From: Paenibacillus tundrae
GTDB lineage: Bacteria > Bacillota > Bacilli > Paenibacillales > Paenibacillaceae
Reading direction: 5' to 3'
DNA: 64,000 bases
Assembly (NCBI RefSeq): GCF_036884255.1
Contig: NZ_CP145605.1
Location: 5,332,001-5,396,000, forward strand
The translations under genes were made by a program, and so were the position numbers. This document shows, one piece after another, positions 36,276 through 45,155 of the stretch. The first letter of the stretch is position 1; every line of letters begins with the position of its first letter. Under the pieces are notes generated by a model. That model was given only the letters and a program-made list of their open reading frames with translations. It searched no databases and had not been told where the DNA came from.

Positions 36276-36461
36276 GTTTTTCATCTAAGGATATCCGGAA
36301 GTTTTGACTAACCTAAACTTCTCAAACATTAGATAAAGTCATTCATTTCAGAGACAATCTGAAATTCTGATTATGTTCAAATGTAAAAGTGAAGCAATCC
36401 ATGTCATGGTAGCTACTCTGCCGGACTAACTTTTATATTTCACATAAAAAGGATGATCTTT

Positions 36462-37940
36462 ATGTCGTTAATTAATGTTACTAACCTTACCTTCGCCTAT
36501 GATGGCAGTTACGATAATATATTTGAACATGTAAGCTTTCAGCTAGACACCGATTGGAAATTAGGATTTACCGGCAGGAACGGGAGAGGCAAAACAACTT
36601 TTCTGCAATTGCTGCTTGGTAAATATGAGTACAGTGGACAGATCTCAGCGCAGGTTGACTTTGAATACTTCCCTTTCCAAGTAAAGGATAAGAGCATGAT
36701 GACCCTTGATGTCGTCGAGGACATTTATCCTGAGTATCTACATTGGCAGCTCGCGCGTGAGCTTAACCTGTTGAAAGTATCGGAAGATATTCTATATCGG
36801 CCTTTCGATTCCTTATCTCAGGGGGAACAGACCAAAGTCATGCTTGCAGCCTTGTTCCTGAAGGATAATCAATTTCTGCTTATCGATGAGCCCACTAATC
36901 ATCTGGATCTGCATGCGCGGAAAATCGTGAGTGAGTATCTTCGCAATAAAAGTGGGTTTATCTTGGTATCTCACGATCGATCTTTTCTGGATCACTGTGT
37001 AGATCATATCCTGTCCATCAACAAGACGAACATCGAGATTCAAAAGGGGAATTTCTCCGCCTGGTGGGAGAACAAAAGAAGACAAGATCAGTTCGAACTC
37101 GCCAGTAATGAGAAACTAATGAAGGATATCAAGCGTTTATCCGACTCAGCCAAACGGACGGGTGGATGGTCGCATGAAGTGGAAAAGAGCAAGAATGGTA
37201 CCAGAAATTCCGGTTCCAAAGTAGATAAAGGATATATCGGACACAAGGCTGCCAAAATGATGAAACGTTCCAAAAACATCGAACAGAGACAGCAATCTGC
37301 CATCCAAGAAAAGTCTAAACTACTCAAGAATCTGGAAAGCGCAGAACGATTACAGATTCATCAGCTCGATTTTCACAAGAATGAACTGGTCGAATTAGAG
37401 AATGTAACGATCACATATGACTCTAACCCCGTGTGTACCGATGTAAGCTTTACGATTGAAAGAGGAGATCGCATTGCCCTTTACGGAAAAAATGGATCGG
37501 GTAAATCAAGCCTGCTTAAATTGATCTATGGTGAAGATATTCCGTATACAGGTCTTTGTCGCAAAGATCCTCAGCTCAAAATTTCCTATGTGTCGCAGGA
37601 TACATCCGATCTCAGTGGCAATTTATCTGAGTATGCGTTTAATCAAGGAATTGATGAGAGCCTGTTTAAATCCATTCTGAGAAAACTCGATTTTTCCAGA
37701 CTACAATTGGAGAAGGATATTTCTAGCTTTAGCGCCGGGCAGAAAAAGAAAGTACTCATTGCCAAAAGTCTAAGTGAGCAAGCGCACCTGCATATCTGGG
37801 ATGAACCACTCAACTTCGTGGATGTTATATCGCGTATGCAAATTGAAGATTTGCTGTTGGAGTTTGAGCCAACGCTTCTCTTTGTCGAGCACGACAGTGA
37901 GTTCTGCGCCAATATTGCAACGAAAATCATTAATCTATGA
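36462..37940 (+). CDS. ABC-F ribosome protection protein, Lsa-like
   Basis: Soluble tandem-ATPase protein that removes ribosome-targeting drugs (lincosamides, pleuromutilins, streptogramin A in the Lsa family). The 492-residue protein starts at ATG 36462 (AAAAAGGATGATC upstream). First domain: Walker A GRNGRGKTT, signature SLSQGEQTK, Walker B FLLIDEPTNH. A charged linker (about residues 210-300) follows. Second domain: GKNGSGKSS, SFSAGQKKK, HLHIWDEPLN. There is no membrane segment. It resembles Lsa subfamily members; drug specificity cannot be told from sequence. Confidence 0.88.
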   Translation: MSLINVTNLTFAYDGSYDNIFEHVSFQLDTDWKLGFTGRNGRGKTTFLQLLLGKYEYSGQISAQVDFEYFPFQVKDKSMMTLDVVEDIYPEYLHWQLARELNLLKVSEDILYRPFDSLSQGEQTKVMLAALFLKDNQFLLIDEPTNHLDLHARKIVSEYLRNKSGFILVSHDRSFLDHCVDHILSINKTNIEIQKGNFSAWWENKRRQDQFELASNEKLMKDIKRLSDSAKRTGGWSHEVEKSKNGTRNSGSKVDKGYIGHKAAKMMKRSKNIEQRQQSAIQEKSKLLKNLESAERLQIHQLDFHKNELVELENVTITYDSNPVCTDVSFTIERGDRIALYGKNGSGKSSLLKLIYGEDIPYTGLCRKDPQLKISYVSQDTSDLSGNLSEYAFNQGIDESLFKSILRKLDFSRLQLEKDISSFSAGQKKKVLIAKSLSEQAHLHIWDEPLNFVDVISRMQIEDLLLEFEPTLLFVEHDSEFCANIATKIINL

Positions 37941-37980
37941 GCTATAGTTAGCAAACGGAATGGAAAAATAAGCACAAGAA

Positions 37981-38003
37981 AAGCCGCCACTAGGCGGCTT
38001 TTT
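37981..38003 (+). terminator. Intrinsic terminator after ABC-F gene
   Basis: The stem AAAAGCCGCC / GGCGGCTTTTT with a 4-base loop sits at the end of the core-genome segment, just before the AT-rich island. Confidence 0.9.
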
Positions 38004-38189
38004 GATCTTTAATATCGAAAACACATTAAGTACATATAAAATGTCTGTGGGTTATATCATGAAATGAGACTAATATTACGTGAAAATGACGTGCTTTTAT
38101 ATCATCATTTGGAATTTTTTATATCGTAGTACAAGATAAACATATCTCTTCTATACTATAGAATGAGATATTCCCTGACTAAACAATAT
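38004..38189. repeat. AT-rich junction with repeated TTATATCAT motif
   Basis: Three related words occur in the same orientation: TTATATCAT at 38052-38060 and 38097-38105, and TTATATCGT at 38119-38127. Spacings are 45 and 22 bases. A TGT triplet at 38043-38045 precedes them. This is the region where one end of the Tn7-like element would lie; the repeats could be transposase binding sites, but short AT-rich words recur by chance. No gene is supported. Confidence 0.3.
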
Positions 38190-40049
38190 TCATAACATAT
38201 CCTTGATTTTATCACGTGCACGGCTAACTAAGATTACATCTGGAGAAGTGCGAGACAGTTTGGCCTCAATTCTCCTTAGTACTGTCTCCACCTCACCATT
38301 CTTTGATCCAATATATTCTGCCATCCTTCCTAGTTGCTTTGTAATAAAACCAGCAAAGGGTACAGTAGCATTAGTTAGTTCAATTATAGAATCAAGAGTA
38401 ACGCCCCTCACATCCCATACGTCTAATCTTTTTTGTTTTTTTTCGAAGTGTTTCACACTCGCATTAAACCTTGCTATTGTCTCGGTTATTTGATCTTTGG
38501 TCTGGTTATGAGACAATCTCATAATTAAATTTCGCAATTTTTCTATCTCATTTCCTTCAAATGCCTCTGCTATTTCAAGTACTGGAACATGTTTAGATAT
38601 AGTAAGTATTCCATCAGTAATTATATTAGGAGATGTAGCTATTTCAAAATTCCAACCTCTGTTTACACCAGAATATAGATATGCTAAATTCTCTTCATTT
38701 CTTGCTAATGGCCCTACTGGGCAAAGAACCGCGTTATTCGCTGCAGCCCACTCAATTGAATACGCTGATTCCATTATTTCAAATTCGTAATCATTACCTG
38801 TCAGAGATTTAATTGTATTATGAATAAGAGGCCCTAGACCTGTTACATATGTTCCCAATGCTCCATTCATAGCAAGTAATTCATACATATGACTCCATGA
38901 ATTCGACAAACCTAGTGCTAAGCTTTCAACCCATTTATATCCAGTACCATTTTCGTATATATTCCGACTGCTCGCTAATTCTAAAAGGGAAGATAGGAAT
39001 TCTCTCTTTTCCTCAGTATTGAGAGGAAGAAACGTAAAGGGATTTCTTATCCTTTGATTTCTCAATGTATTACATGCTAATTCTCTACTGAGCATTATAC
39101 TTTTTGGATTTACAGCAATAGCCTTCTCTAAAAAAACCTTTTTGTAATAATTAATAGAATCAGGCAGAATCAACTTTACTCTATTCATTTCAATTAGCCT
39201 GAGTAGATCAGCTTCATTAACACCCAACTCACTGAAAAACTTCTCATGAATCCATTCTTGAGGAATTATCAGATTTATTTCTTTAAACAGTGTTAAGTAA
39301 TTTCTTATATCATTCGCTTCTCCCGAACTTCCATTTACAAGACAAGCGGATTGATTGTAATTCTGTTTAATAAGTTCATCTGAATCACTCCAAAATAATT
39401 TTTCTTTACTTTGTAACCATTTCTCCTCATCTTCTTCCCACTTACTAAATAATTCTTTAGAAAAATTTAATGTTGAATGTTTTCTGACAGCAAGTGTTAT
39501 ACCTTCAATACTTGTATTAGCTAACTGAAGTTCATTTTGAAGGTGTTCTCGCTGAGTGAAATAAACCTCTGTTTCATAACCACATAATTTCGATATATGT
39601 TGTTTAACTACTTCACACTCATTAGCCGAGAGAGCCTCAATACTCATAACTTTCCACTTTTCAGTTCTATGATCATAATCTACCCACATTGAAGAAAGAT
39701 CTTTCGGTAAATTTAATGCTAGTTGGATATTGAAATCATTCATAGTTAAAGGATTACCAACTAAATTAATTATATCTTTTTGAGATCGCTCATTAATTTT
39801 TTGAGCTAGATTAGGTAACTTAGTAACTAATTTAATAGGACAACCCATAACTCTAATTTCTCGGTCAAAAGTTTTAATGATATCAGTATACTCACTTTTC
39901 ATTGGAACAGTATTAAGATTATCACATAGAATATAATACCAGCTTTGCTGTTTATATAACCCTTTCACTACTAATTGAGGTTGCTGCAATTGGAGACGTT
40001 CATAACTATACAATGCATATTTTTCTATGAATTCTTTCATAATCCTCAT
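38190..40049 (-). CDS. Uncharacterised 619-residue protein, possible cargo gene
   Basis: A 619-residue protein without transmembrane segments and with no motif I recognise. The N-terminal part is mixed, and residues 250-560 look largely alpha helical (LIEMNRVKLILPDSINYYKK). The middle contains YELLAMNGALGTYVTGLGP, and the C-terminus (ETVLRRIEAKLSRTSPDVI) could form a coiled coil. It lies downstream of the CBASS genes on the same strand but beyond their terminator at 40158-40185, so it has its own promoter. AT-rich codon use matches the island. It could be a defence or accessory gene. Confidence 0.65.
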   Translation of the reverse strand: MRIMKEFIEKYALYSYERLQLQQPQLVVKGLYKQQSWYYILCDNLNTVPMKSEYTDIIKTFDREIRVMGCPIKLVTKLPNLAQKINERSQKDIINLVGNPLTMNDFNIQLALNLPKDLSSMWVDYDHRTEKWKVMSIEALSANECEVVKQHISKLCGYETEVYFTQREHLQNELQLANTSIEGITLAVRKHSTLNFSKELFSKWEEDEEKWLQSKEKLFWSDSDELIKQNYNQSACLVNGSSGEANDIRNYLTLFKEINLIIPQEWIHEKFFSELGVNEADLLRLIEMNRVKLILPDSINYYKKVFLEKAIAVNPKSIMLSRELACNTLRNQRIRNPFTFLPLNTEEKREFLSSLLELASSRNIYENGTGYKWVESLALGLSNSWSHMYELLAMNGALGTYVTGLGPLIHNTIKSLTGNDYEFEIMESAYSIEWAAANNAVLCPVGPLARNEENLAYLYSGVNRGWNFEIATSPNIITDGILTISKHVPVLEIAEAFEGNEIEKLRNLIMRLSHNQTKDQITETIARFNASVKHFEKKQKRLDVWDVRGVTLDSIIELTNATVPFAGFITKQLGRMAEYIGSKNGEVETVLRRIEAKLSRTSPDVILVSRARDKIKDML

Positions 40050-40157
40050 CCTCCTTTGATTTAAGACAAATTAAGATCGAAGGAAATATTTAAACAAATA
40101 TTTCATTTAACAATAATTATAAGACAACATGATTGTAATTCTCCTCTTCATTTATAC

Positions 40158-40185
40158 AAAAAAAGCTGCTAGTAGCAGCTCTCAG
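40158..40185 (-). terminator. Intrinsic terminator of the CBASS operon
   Basis: On the minus strand AGCTGCTA / CTAGCAGCT is followed by TTTTTTTG. It lies about 90 bases after the CD-NTase stop and separates the two-gene CBASS operon from the 619-residue gene. Confidence 0.85.
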
Positions 40186-40272
40186 TTTGTTAGATTTACG
40201 GAATATTCATTTTTTCTCCAGCAGTTTATAAAAAAATCTAAGCGTAGATATACTGTGATATATGTGCACCAT

Positions 40273-41562
40273 TTATTTAATTTGAATCCTTACTTCGTTT
40301 TCACAAACAACACTACCATTACGGTACACACGACAAATCATCCTATGACCACCTCTGTATGCGGTGTTCTCTGTTACGCTGACTCCTTCAGATACATGCC
40401 CTAGATCATCCAGTTCAACACATTCATCACCGTTATTTCTTACTTCCCACTCAATTCTTGAAAAATCAAATATATTGGGCTTGGCAGTAAAGCGTATACT
40501 CTTCCCTTTCGGAATAGGACCTAACACTTCATTAAGAGGTATATATTGACCTGGATGCCATTCTACCATCGCTACAATGGTTACAGAGTAGTTTCCATAC
40601 ATTCTTTTTGATAGTATAGTCCGATTTTCAGCAGACTCTGTAATAAGTTCACCCCAATAATTATGATTGAAAAATTCTTTCCATGCATTTAAAGCTTCCT
40701 TTTCAGTACATACAGTTTTAAACAACACATCAAGCTTACTTATGTAACTTTTTAAACGAGTATACAGATTTTTGACTTTCTGATGGTCTTTTGCATTAAA
40801 CAACAGGCTTGTTTCATTGTTAGTTGGATTATATACTTCTTTGTTTTCTTCAAGTCGATCTCGTATTTTTGTGATTGTGTAGTAGAAGGTCTCATCAATT
40901 CTATCTTTAGACTCTATACACTCTTCAACAAGTACAGATTGAATCAATCCACCTGGCATTGACCAACCACTTTTTGATTTACAAAACATTTTTAGTAATC
41001 GAACAACAATACGAACATTCCCGTTATTATCTTTGTTACTCTTATTGAACCAGTTTGTAATTACTTCTGGATCACGGTTCCGCCATTCACTTCCACAGTG
41101 TTCATACACATTATTTCCATCTTCATCCTCTGATTTACGGTACATTGCAAAGTCAATGTGGTATCCACTCGCGTATTCAATACGAACGCAATTAGTCTTC
41201 GCCTCTGGTTCAGTTTTAAACCTTTTACATTTTCTTTTTAGTGCATCAACTATAATATTTTTTGCTGCTGTCGTTCCGCCAGGAAGATCATCTTTGTTAA
41301 AAATAATAGCTACATCAATATCATATTCATTTTCCTCATTTTGTACGATTGTACTCATAGCCATACTACCCTGAACTTTATGATTAGTTAGCTTATAATC
41401 TGAATTGTTATCTGTATTATATTCAGTTAAACCAGATTCCAACCTCTCTATATTTAGGTTTTTCTTTTCCCTTAAATTCGTTTGTTCAGCGGCAGAGAGC
41501 ACGACATGATCATCATAGAATTCTTTAAATTTTGAGCTAGCATTATACATACTTGTGGACAT
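40273..41562 (-). CDS. CBASS CD-NTase with C-terminal AGS-C domain
   Basis: Cyclic-oligonucleotide synthase that makes a second messenger when phage infection is sensed. The 429-residue protein has the nucleotidyltransferase motif GSMAMST (Gly65-Ser66), metal-binding Asp81 and Asp83 (YDIDVAIIF), and a third acidic residue Asp137 in YHIDFAMYR. The C-terminal part (from FTAKPNIFDFSRIEWEVRNN on) matches the AGS-C sensor domain often joined to CD-NTases. It follows its membrane effector gene by 14 bases. No Cap2/Cap3 (E1/JAB) genes are present, so this is a short two-gene system. Nucleotide product cannot be predicted. Confidence 0.9.
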   Translation of the reverse strand: MSTSMYNASSKFKEFYDDHVVLSAAEQTNLREKKNLNIERLESGLTEYNTDNNSDYKLTNHKVQGSMAMSTIVQNEENEYDIDVAIIFNKDDLPGGTTAAKNIIVDALKRKCKRFKTEPEAKTNCVRIEYASGYHIDFAMYRKSEDEDGNNVYEHCGSEWRNRDPEVITNWFNKSNKDNNGNVRIVVRLLKMFCKSKSGWSMPGGLIQSVLVEECIESKDRIDETFYYTITKIRDRLEENKEVYNPTNNETSLLFNAKDHQKVKNLYTRLKSYISKLDVLFKTVCTEKEALNAWKEFFNHNYWGELITESAENRTILSKRMYGNYSVTIVAMVEWHPGQYIPLNEVLGPIPKGKSIRFTAKPNIFDFSRIEWEVRNNGDECVELDDLGHVSEGVSVTENTAYRGGHRMICRVYRNGSVVCENEVRIQIK

Positions 41563-41576
41563 AGAAGTTCCCCTTT

Positions 41577-42650
41577 CTAAGATTGTACGTATTTGCCTTG
41601 CTGATCTCCATTAATAATTATCCCCCATGGATATTTCGGCTCAGATTGTGTGTTGTATTGATAGCTAATAACCATAGGAATACGTGTGTCCTCAATCAAT
41701 TGACCAAGCTCAAATGCAAAGCAGCTTTGAGATGAAATAATAAGATGAATTTTATTTAGATGCGAAATTTTCTCATTTGCATCTATCAATAAATCATATG
41801 TAGTCTTCACATATGATTTCAACTGTTCTTTGTATTTAATTATATTATCATCTGGATTAGTTACAGATAGAAAAACGTGGGGACAAGTAAACTGAGCTAA
41901 TTGATCGTTGTTGATTGAAGCTGTTATGCTAATTGCAATAGCAATTTCATTACAGTTTGCTGATCGTAGACGAGAAATGGCATCATTTTGAACTAGTGTT
42001 AATCTTGGAAATCTCTTCTTTGAGGTAAGTCTGTAGTAAACTTGTTGAAACTTATTGTACTCGAAATACTCATTCATGACTGAACGATTGAAGAACTTTC
42101 CCGCCAACAAAACAAACGGAATTGCTGCAATCCCAGTATATCCCCGTTTTTTATCTTTGCTTTCTTGTTTAAACACTTCGACTTTGTACTTTATTTCTTG
42201 AATGATTTCACTGGCTACCTTACTACTCATCTTTCTATTATACAAACGGACAAAATCAACCTCCTTTTCTTTGAACTGAAAAGGATTCAACCCTACCTCT
42301 TTATGATGATTGTCAATTCTACGATCATGGGACATACCATTTAGATTTAAAATATACATCTTGTTTTTACTATGTAACATGAGAAATAATCCTAACGCCA
42401 ATAAAATAAATCCGGATATTAATTGGGCATAATTCGTACCTACATCTTTGTGGCTCAGAAAAGCAAATATTTTATCATCTAATGTACCGAATGAAGTTGC
42501 AATAACCTCAGCTGCAAACATGATGATAACATATGCGATACCTTCCTCATGTTGATGATTCTTAAAGTGTCTTACCACGAAAATGATGCCTATAATGAGT
42601 AAAACTGCCATTACACCTACAGTGATCATAGTCCTCGTACTTATAGTCAA
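41577..42650 (-). CDS. CBASS effector: membrane protein with SAVED domain
   Basis: A 357-residue protein: about three hydrophobic helices in residues 8-93, then a long cytoplasmic region ending in a SAVED domain (FVLLAGKFFNRSV, NEIAIAISITASI, IHLIISSQSCFAFELGQL, then PYPWGI-like end YPWGIII). SAVED domains bind cyclic oligonucleotides. In known systems, messenger binding makes such membrane effectors breach the inner membrane and kill the infected cell. The start is TTG at 42650 with AAAGGAGGG upstream. It is the first gene of the CBASS operon; a -10-like TATAAT lies just upstream. Comparable to the Cap14 type in the CBASS nomenclature. Confidence 0.85.
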   Translation of the reverse strand: MTISTRTMITVGVMAVLLIIGIIFVVRHFKNHQHEEGIAYVIIMFAAEVIATSFGTLDDKIFAFLSHKDVGTNYAQLISGFILLALGLFLMLHSKNKMYILNLNGMSHDRRIDNHHKEVGLNPFQFKEKEVDFVRLYNRKMSSKVASEIIQEIKYKVEVFKQESKDKKRGYTGIAAIPFVLLAGKFFNRSVMNEYFEYNKFQQVYYRLTSKKRFPRLTLVQNDAISRLRSANCNEIAIAISITASINNDQLAQFTCPHVFLSVTNPDDNIIKYKEQLKSYVKTTYDLLIDANEKISHLNKIHLIISSQSCFAFELGQLIEDTRIPMVISYQYNTQSEPKYPWGIIINGDQQGKYVQS

Positions 42651-42674
42651 ATAATCCCTCCTTTCTAACTCTCT

Positions 42675-42680
42675 CGATTA
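42675..42680 (-). promoter_or_regulatory. Putative -10 box of the CBASS operon
   Basis: TATAAT on the minus strand, 25 bases before the TTG start. The upstream region has no clear -35 sequence, so a weak or regulated promoter is likely. Confidence 0.4.
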
Positions 42681-42953
42681 TATCACTAACCCGTTAACAT
42701 AGCTCTTTGAGGAGCCAAATTAAATGAAGGGGTTTACGCAATACTCTGTTAAAAAGTATCCTCAAGAGGAATTTAAATCTTTATAAATTTACACTCCTTA
42801 AACTTGATATAAATGAATTGTGTCCTTGTCGGTGAACGAACATTAGCAGTAGCTAATTGAAACGTGTGAACTACACCATCACATGAAACTAAATTTAGTT
42901 AGTTAGCGCTATCTATAACATATTATATGATAGTAATGTGTAATCTTATTTTC

Positions 42954-42995
42954 GTTTGTGATTATACTTAAATTTGATTAAGTATAATCACAAAC
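42954..42995. repeat. Perfect 18-bp inverted repeat
   Basis: The arms GTTTGTGATTATACTTAA and its exact complement are separated by ATTTGA. It lies between the CBASS promoter and the second TniQ gene of the transposon. It could be a protein-binding or recombination site, or a terminator. Confidence 0.7.
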
Positions 42996-43114
42996 AAATC
43001 ATTATTTTTTAAAGCAATACACAAGCACCCTTCTAAAATTAACACGGATTATCCTATGTTTATTTTTAAAGGGTGCTTCTCCTATCAGATGTATTGTGTG
43101 GACATTGATATTAA

Positions 43115-45109
43115 TCATAGCACTTTCATATCTAGTAACAGTTCATTATAGTAATTACACAATTCAGTACCTCTATCTAAAGCATTAATTTTCAACCCCA
43201 ACATTTCCCTCAATTGAACTTTTGTAATCGCCATTTGTTTTCCCTTCATATATTCAATTGTTTCTTTGAGTCTTTCTTTATTGCTCTCTGATACTAATTG
43301 CCTTATCTCTTCACGCGACTTTTCCACTTCCTTTAAAACCCAATAATATAAATCAGGACAGTTCTTTCTTGACCACTTAACACTTACTCCAAGCTTCTCT
43401 AACACATCGATTGTGTGAAGAGGTTTTTTCTCTATTGCTTTTAGTGTGACAAATTGCTGAGCCAATTCCTTTAATTTTGCTGTCTTTTCCTTTCTAGTTC
43501 TCTCCTTAAATAATTCTATTTCCTTTTCAATTGAATTATTTATACCAGATAAGAGCATTGTATGCTTAGAAATATCATATTGAGCCATAAATTCTTTTTT
43601 TGAGCACATTTTATTTTGTTCGTGACAATCTTTTAAATATCTAGACAATAATAAATGCAAATCACTCCATTTGTTAGCTCCTCTTAATATTTTGGGTGCA
43701 TTGAATAAAAGTTGCTGAACTACTTTTTGATTAAGATAACAAACAAATTCTTGCATACTCCAACCAAACAATTTTGTGGCTTCTTTATACAAATCAGATG
43801 TGGATCTTAATCCCAATGCCAATAAAACTTTGAATTTCTGCAATAGATCTTCAGTCTCTGGTACACAAATCTCCTGAAAATTAATTGTAGACGAAGGTAA
43901 AAGATTATAAGCATGAATATATCCAATAATCTCATTCTCTTTTAGAGTTTCGATATTTTTTTGTTCGTATATATCAGAGATTATTTTCTTTACGAGTGCT
44001 GTTTTCTTACCTATTTCTTTCCATTTTTCAGTTTTTTTATGATATCCATACTTTATAAAACACCCTGAACAATAATGAGCACCATTGTATTGTTTTCGAT
44101 TTGCAATTATACGACACATCTTCTTACTGCAATTTCTAAATTCACACCAGGGCGTTTCACAATTTCCAGGATATTTTTTTTCATGAAATGAGACGAATGA
44201 TTCAAAATATTCTCTACTAATTTTTGTGTCCCTAAACTGTTTTATTGATATTCCACTATTAGTAAAAAATCGAATTACACTCCCTAAGTAAGATTTCTCT
44301 CTCATACCTTCATTTCCGATAAACTCTTTTAAAAAGTGTATAATACGTGGATGAAAAATTTTATTATTAGAAACATTATATTTCTCTCGATTACTTTGAG
44401 ACAAAAATAACATTTTCAAACATACTGTCTGCTCAATTGTCAGGTTAAACTGGGCTGAAGTAATGGGAGTAATTATTGATAATAAAGATTCCCAAATATG
44501 ATATAGCTCGCTCATTTTATGCAAATATATTTCGTCTAATACACCAACATCATCATTTATTGTGAGAGGATACTTACATGAAAAACATTTGAAATCTTGC
44601 AAATGCTTACCGAGATAAGGCTGTTTTGCTCCACACTCACTACAACTGCAATTGAGTTTACATCTATGAATAGGACATATTTCTATACTTTTGATCTGCC
44701 ATATTAATTTATAAATATTATTTAACTCCAAACAATGGGAGCAATACTTTCTTTTTTGGTTATCGTAATAATACACTGCAAATCTGTCTACAATTTTCTT
44801 CAACTCTTTTGGATCTGAATGACTTGTAGTTCCCAAAACTATTGGATGTAGCGTGTGACTGAACAGTTCGTTACTGCTCATTTGAGTCAGTTTACTTAGT
44901 AAGTGAATATCAATTAACCCGTATGGGTCATTGTCTAAATATTTATAGTTAGTAGACATTACAAAATTTTGAGTTTTAACTTTTTGAATAATCGCCCTGT
45001 ATGTTGTTTCATTACACTTTGCTAAGCGATATAAATAGCTTGTAAGCGACTCATGCTCCGCAATTTTGGGTCTAATTCTAAAGTAGCCCTCCAAATTTCT
45101 CCCTCCCAT
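43115..45109 (-). CDS. TniQ/TnsD-like target-selection protein (long form)
   Basis: A 664-residue TniQ family protein. The N-terminal region has the family's helix-turn-helix-like start (AEHESLTSYLYRLAKCNE), then a zinc-binding part with CSHCLELNNIYKLIWQ, CPIHRCKLNCSCSECG and CFSC. The C-terminal half (about residues 380-664) is helical and larger than in minimal TniQ, as in TnsD proteins that bind a fixed chromosomal site. It would recognise a target and recruit TnsC. It is the last gene of the transposition operon. Confidence 0.85.
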   Translation of the reverse strand: MGGRNLEGYFRIRPKIAEHESLTSYLYRLAKCNETTYRAIIQKVKTQNFVMSTNYKYLDNDPYGLIDIHLLSKLTQMSSNELFSHTLHPIVLGTTSHSDPKELKKIVDRFAVYYYDNQKRKYCSHCLELNNIYKLIWQIKSIEICPIHRCKLNCSCSECGAKQPYLGKHLQDFKCFSCKYPLTINDDVGVLDEIYLHKMSELYHIWESLLSIITPITSAQFNLTIEQTVCLKMLFLSQSNREKYNVSNNKIFHPRIIHFLKEFIGNEGMREKSYLGSVIRFFTNSGISIKQFRDTKISREYFESFVSFHEKKYPGNCETPWCEFRNCSKKMCRIIANRKQYNGAHYCSGCFIKYGYHKKTEKWKEIGKKTALVKKIISDIYEQKNIETLKENEIIGYIHAYNLLPSSTINFQEICVPETEDLLQKFKVLLALGLRSTSDLYKEATKLFGWSMQEFVCYLNQKVVQQLLFNAPKILRGANKWSDLHLLLSRYLKDCHEQNKMCSKKEFMAQYDISKHTMLLSGINNSIEKEIELFKERTRKEKTAKLKELAQQFVTLKAIEKKPLHTIDVLEKLGVSVKWSRKNCPDLYYWVLKEVEKSREEIRQLVSESNKERLKETIEYMKGKQMAITKVQLREMLGLKINALDRGTELCNYYNELLLDMKVL

Positions 45110-45155
45110 TAGTCCCCCACTTTAGAAATCTATAAACTAAACTTTCAGATATGTA

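Larger units (their letters stand above)
42651..43114. other. AT-rich intergenic region with strong inverted repeats
   Basis: No gene is supported. Two inverted repeats stand out: a perfect 18-base hairpin (42954-42971 with 42978-42995) and AAGCACCCTT / AAGGGTGCTT at 43023-43032 and 43069-43078. Neither has a clear T-run, so they are weak terminators at best. Confidence 0.5.
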
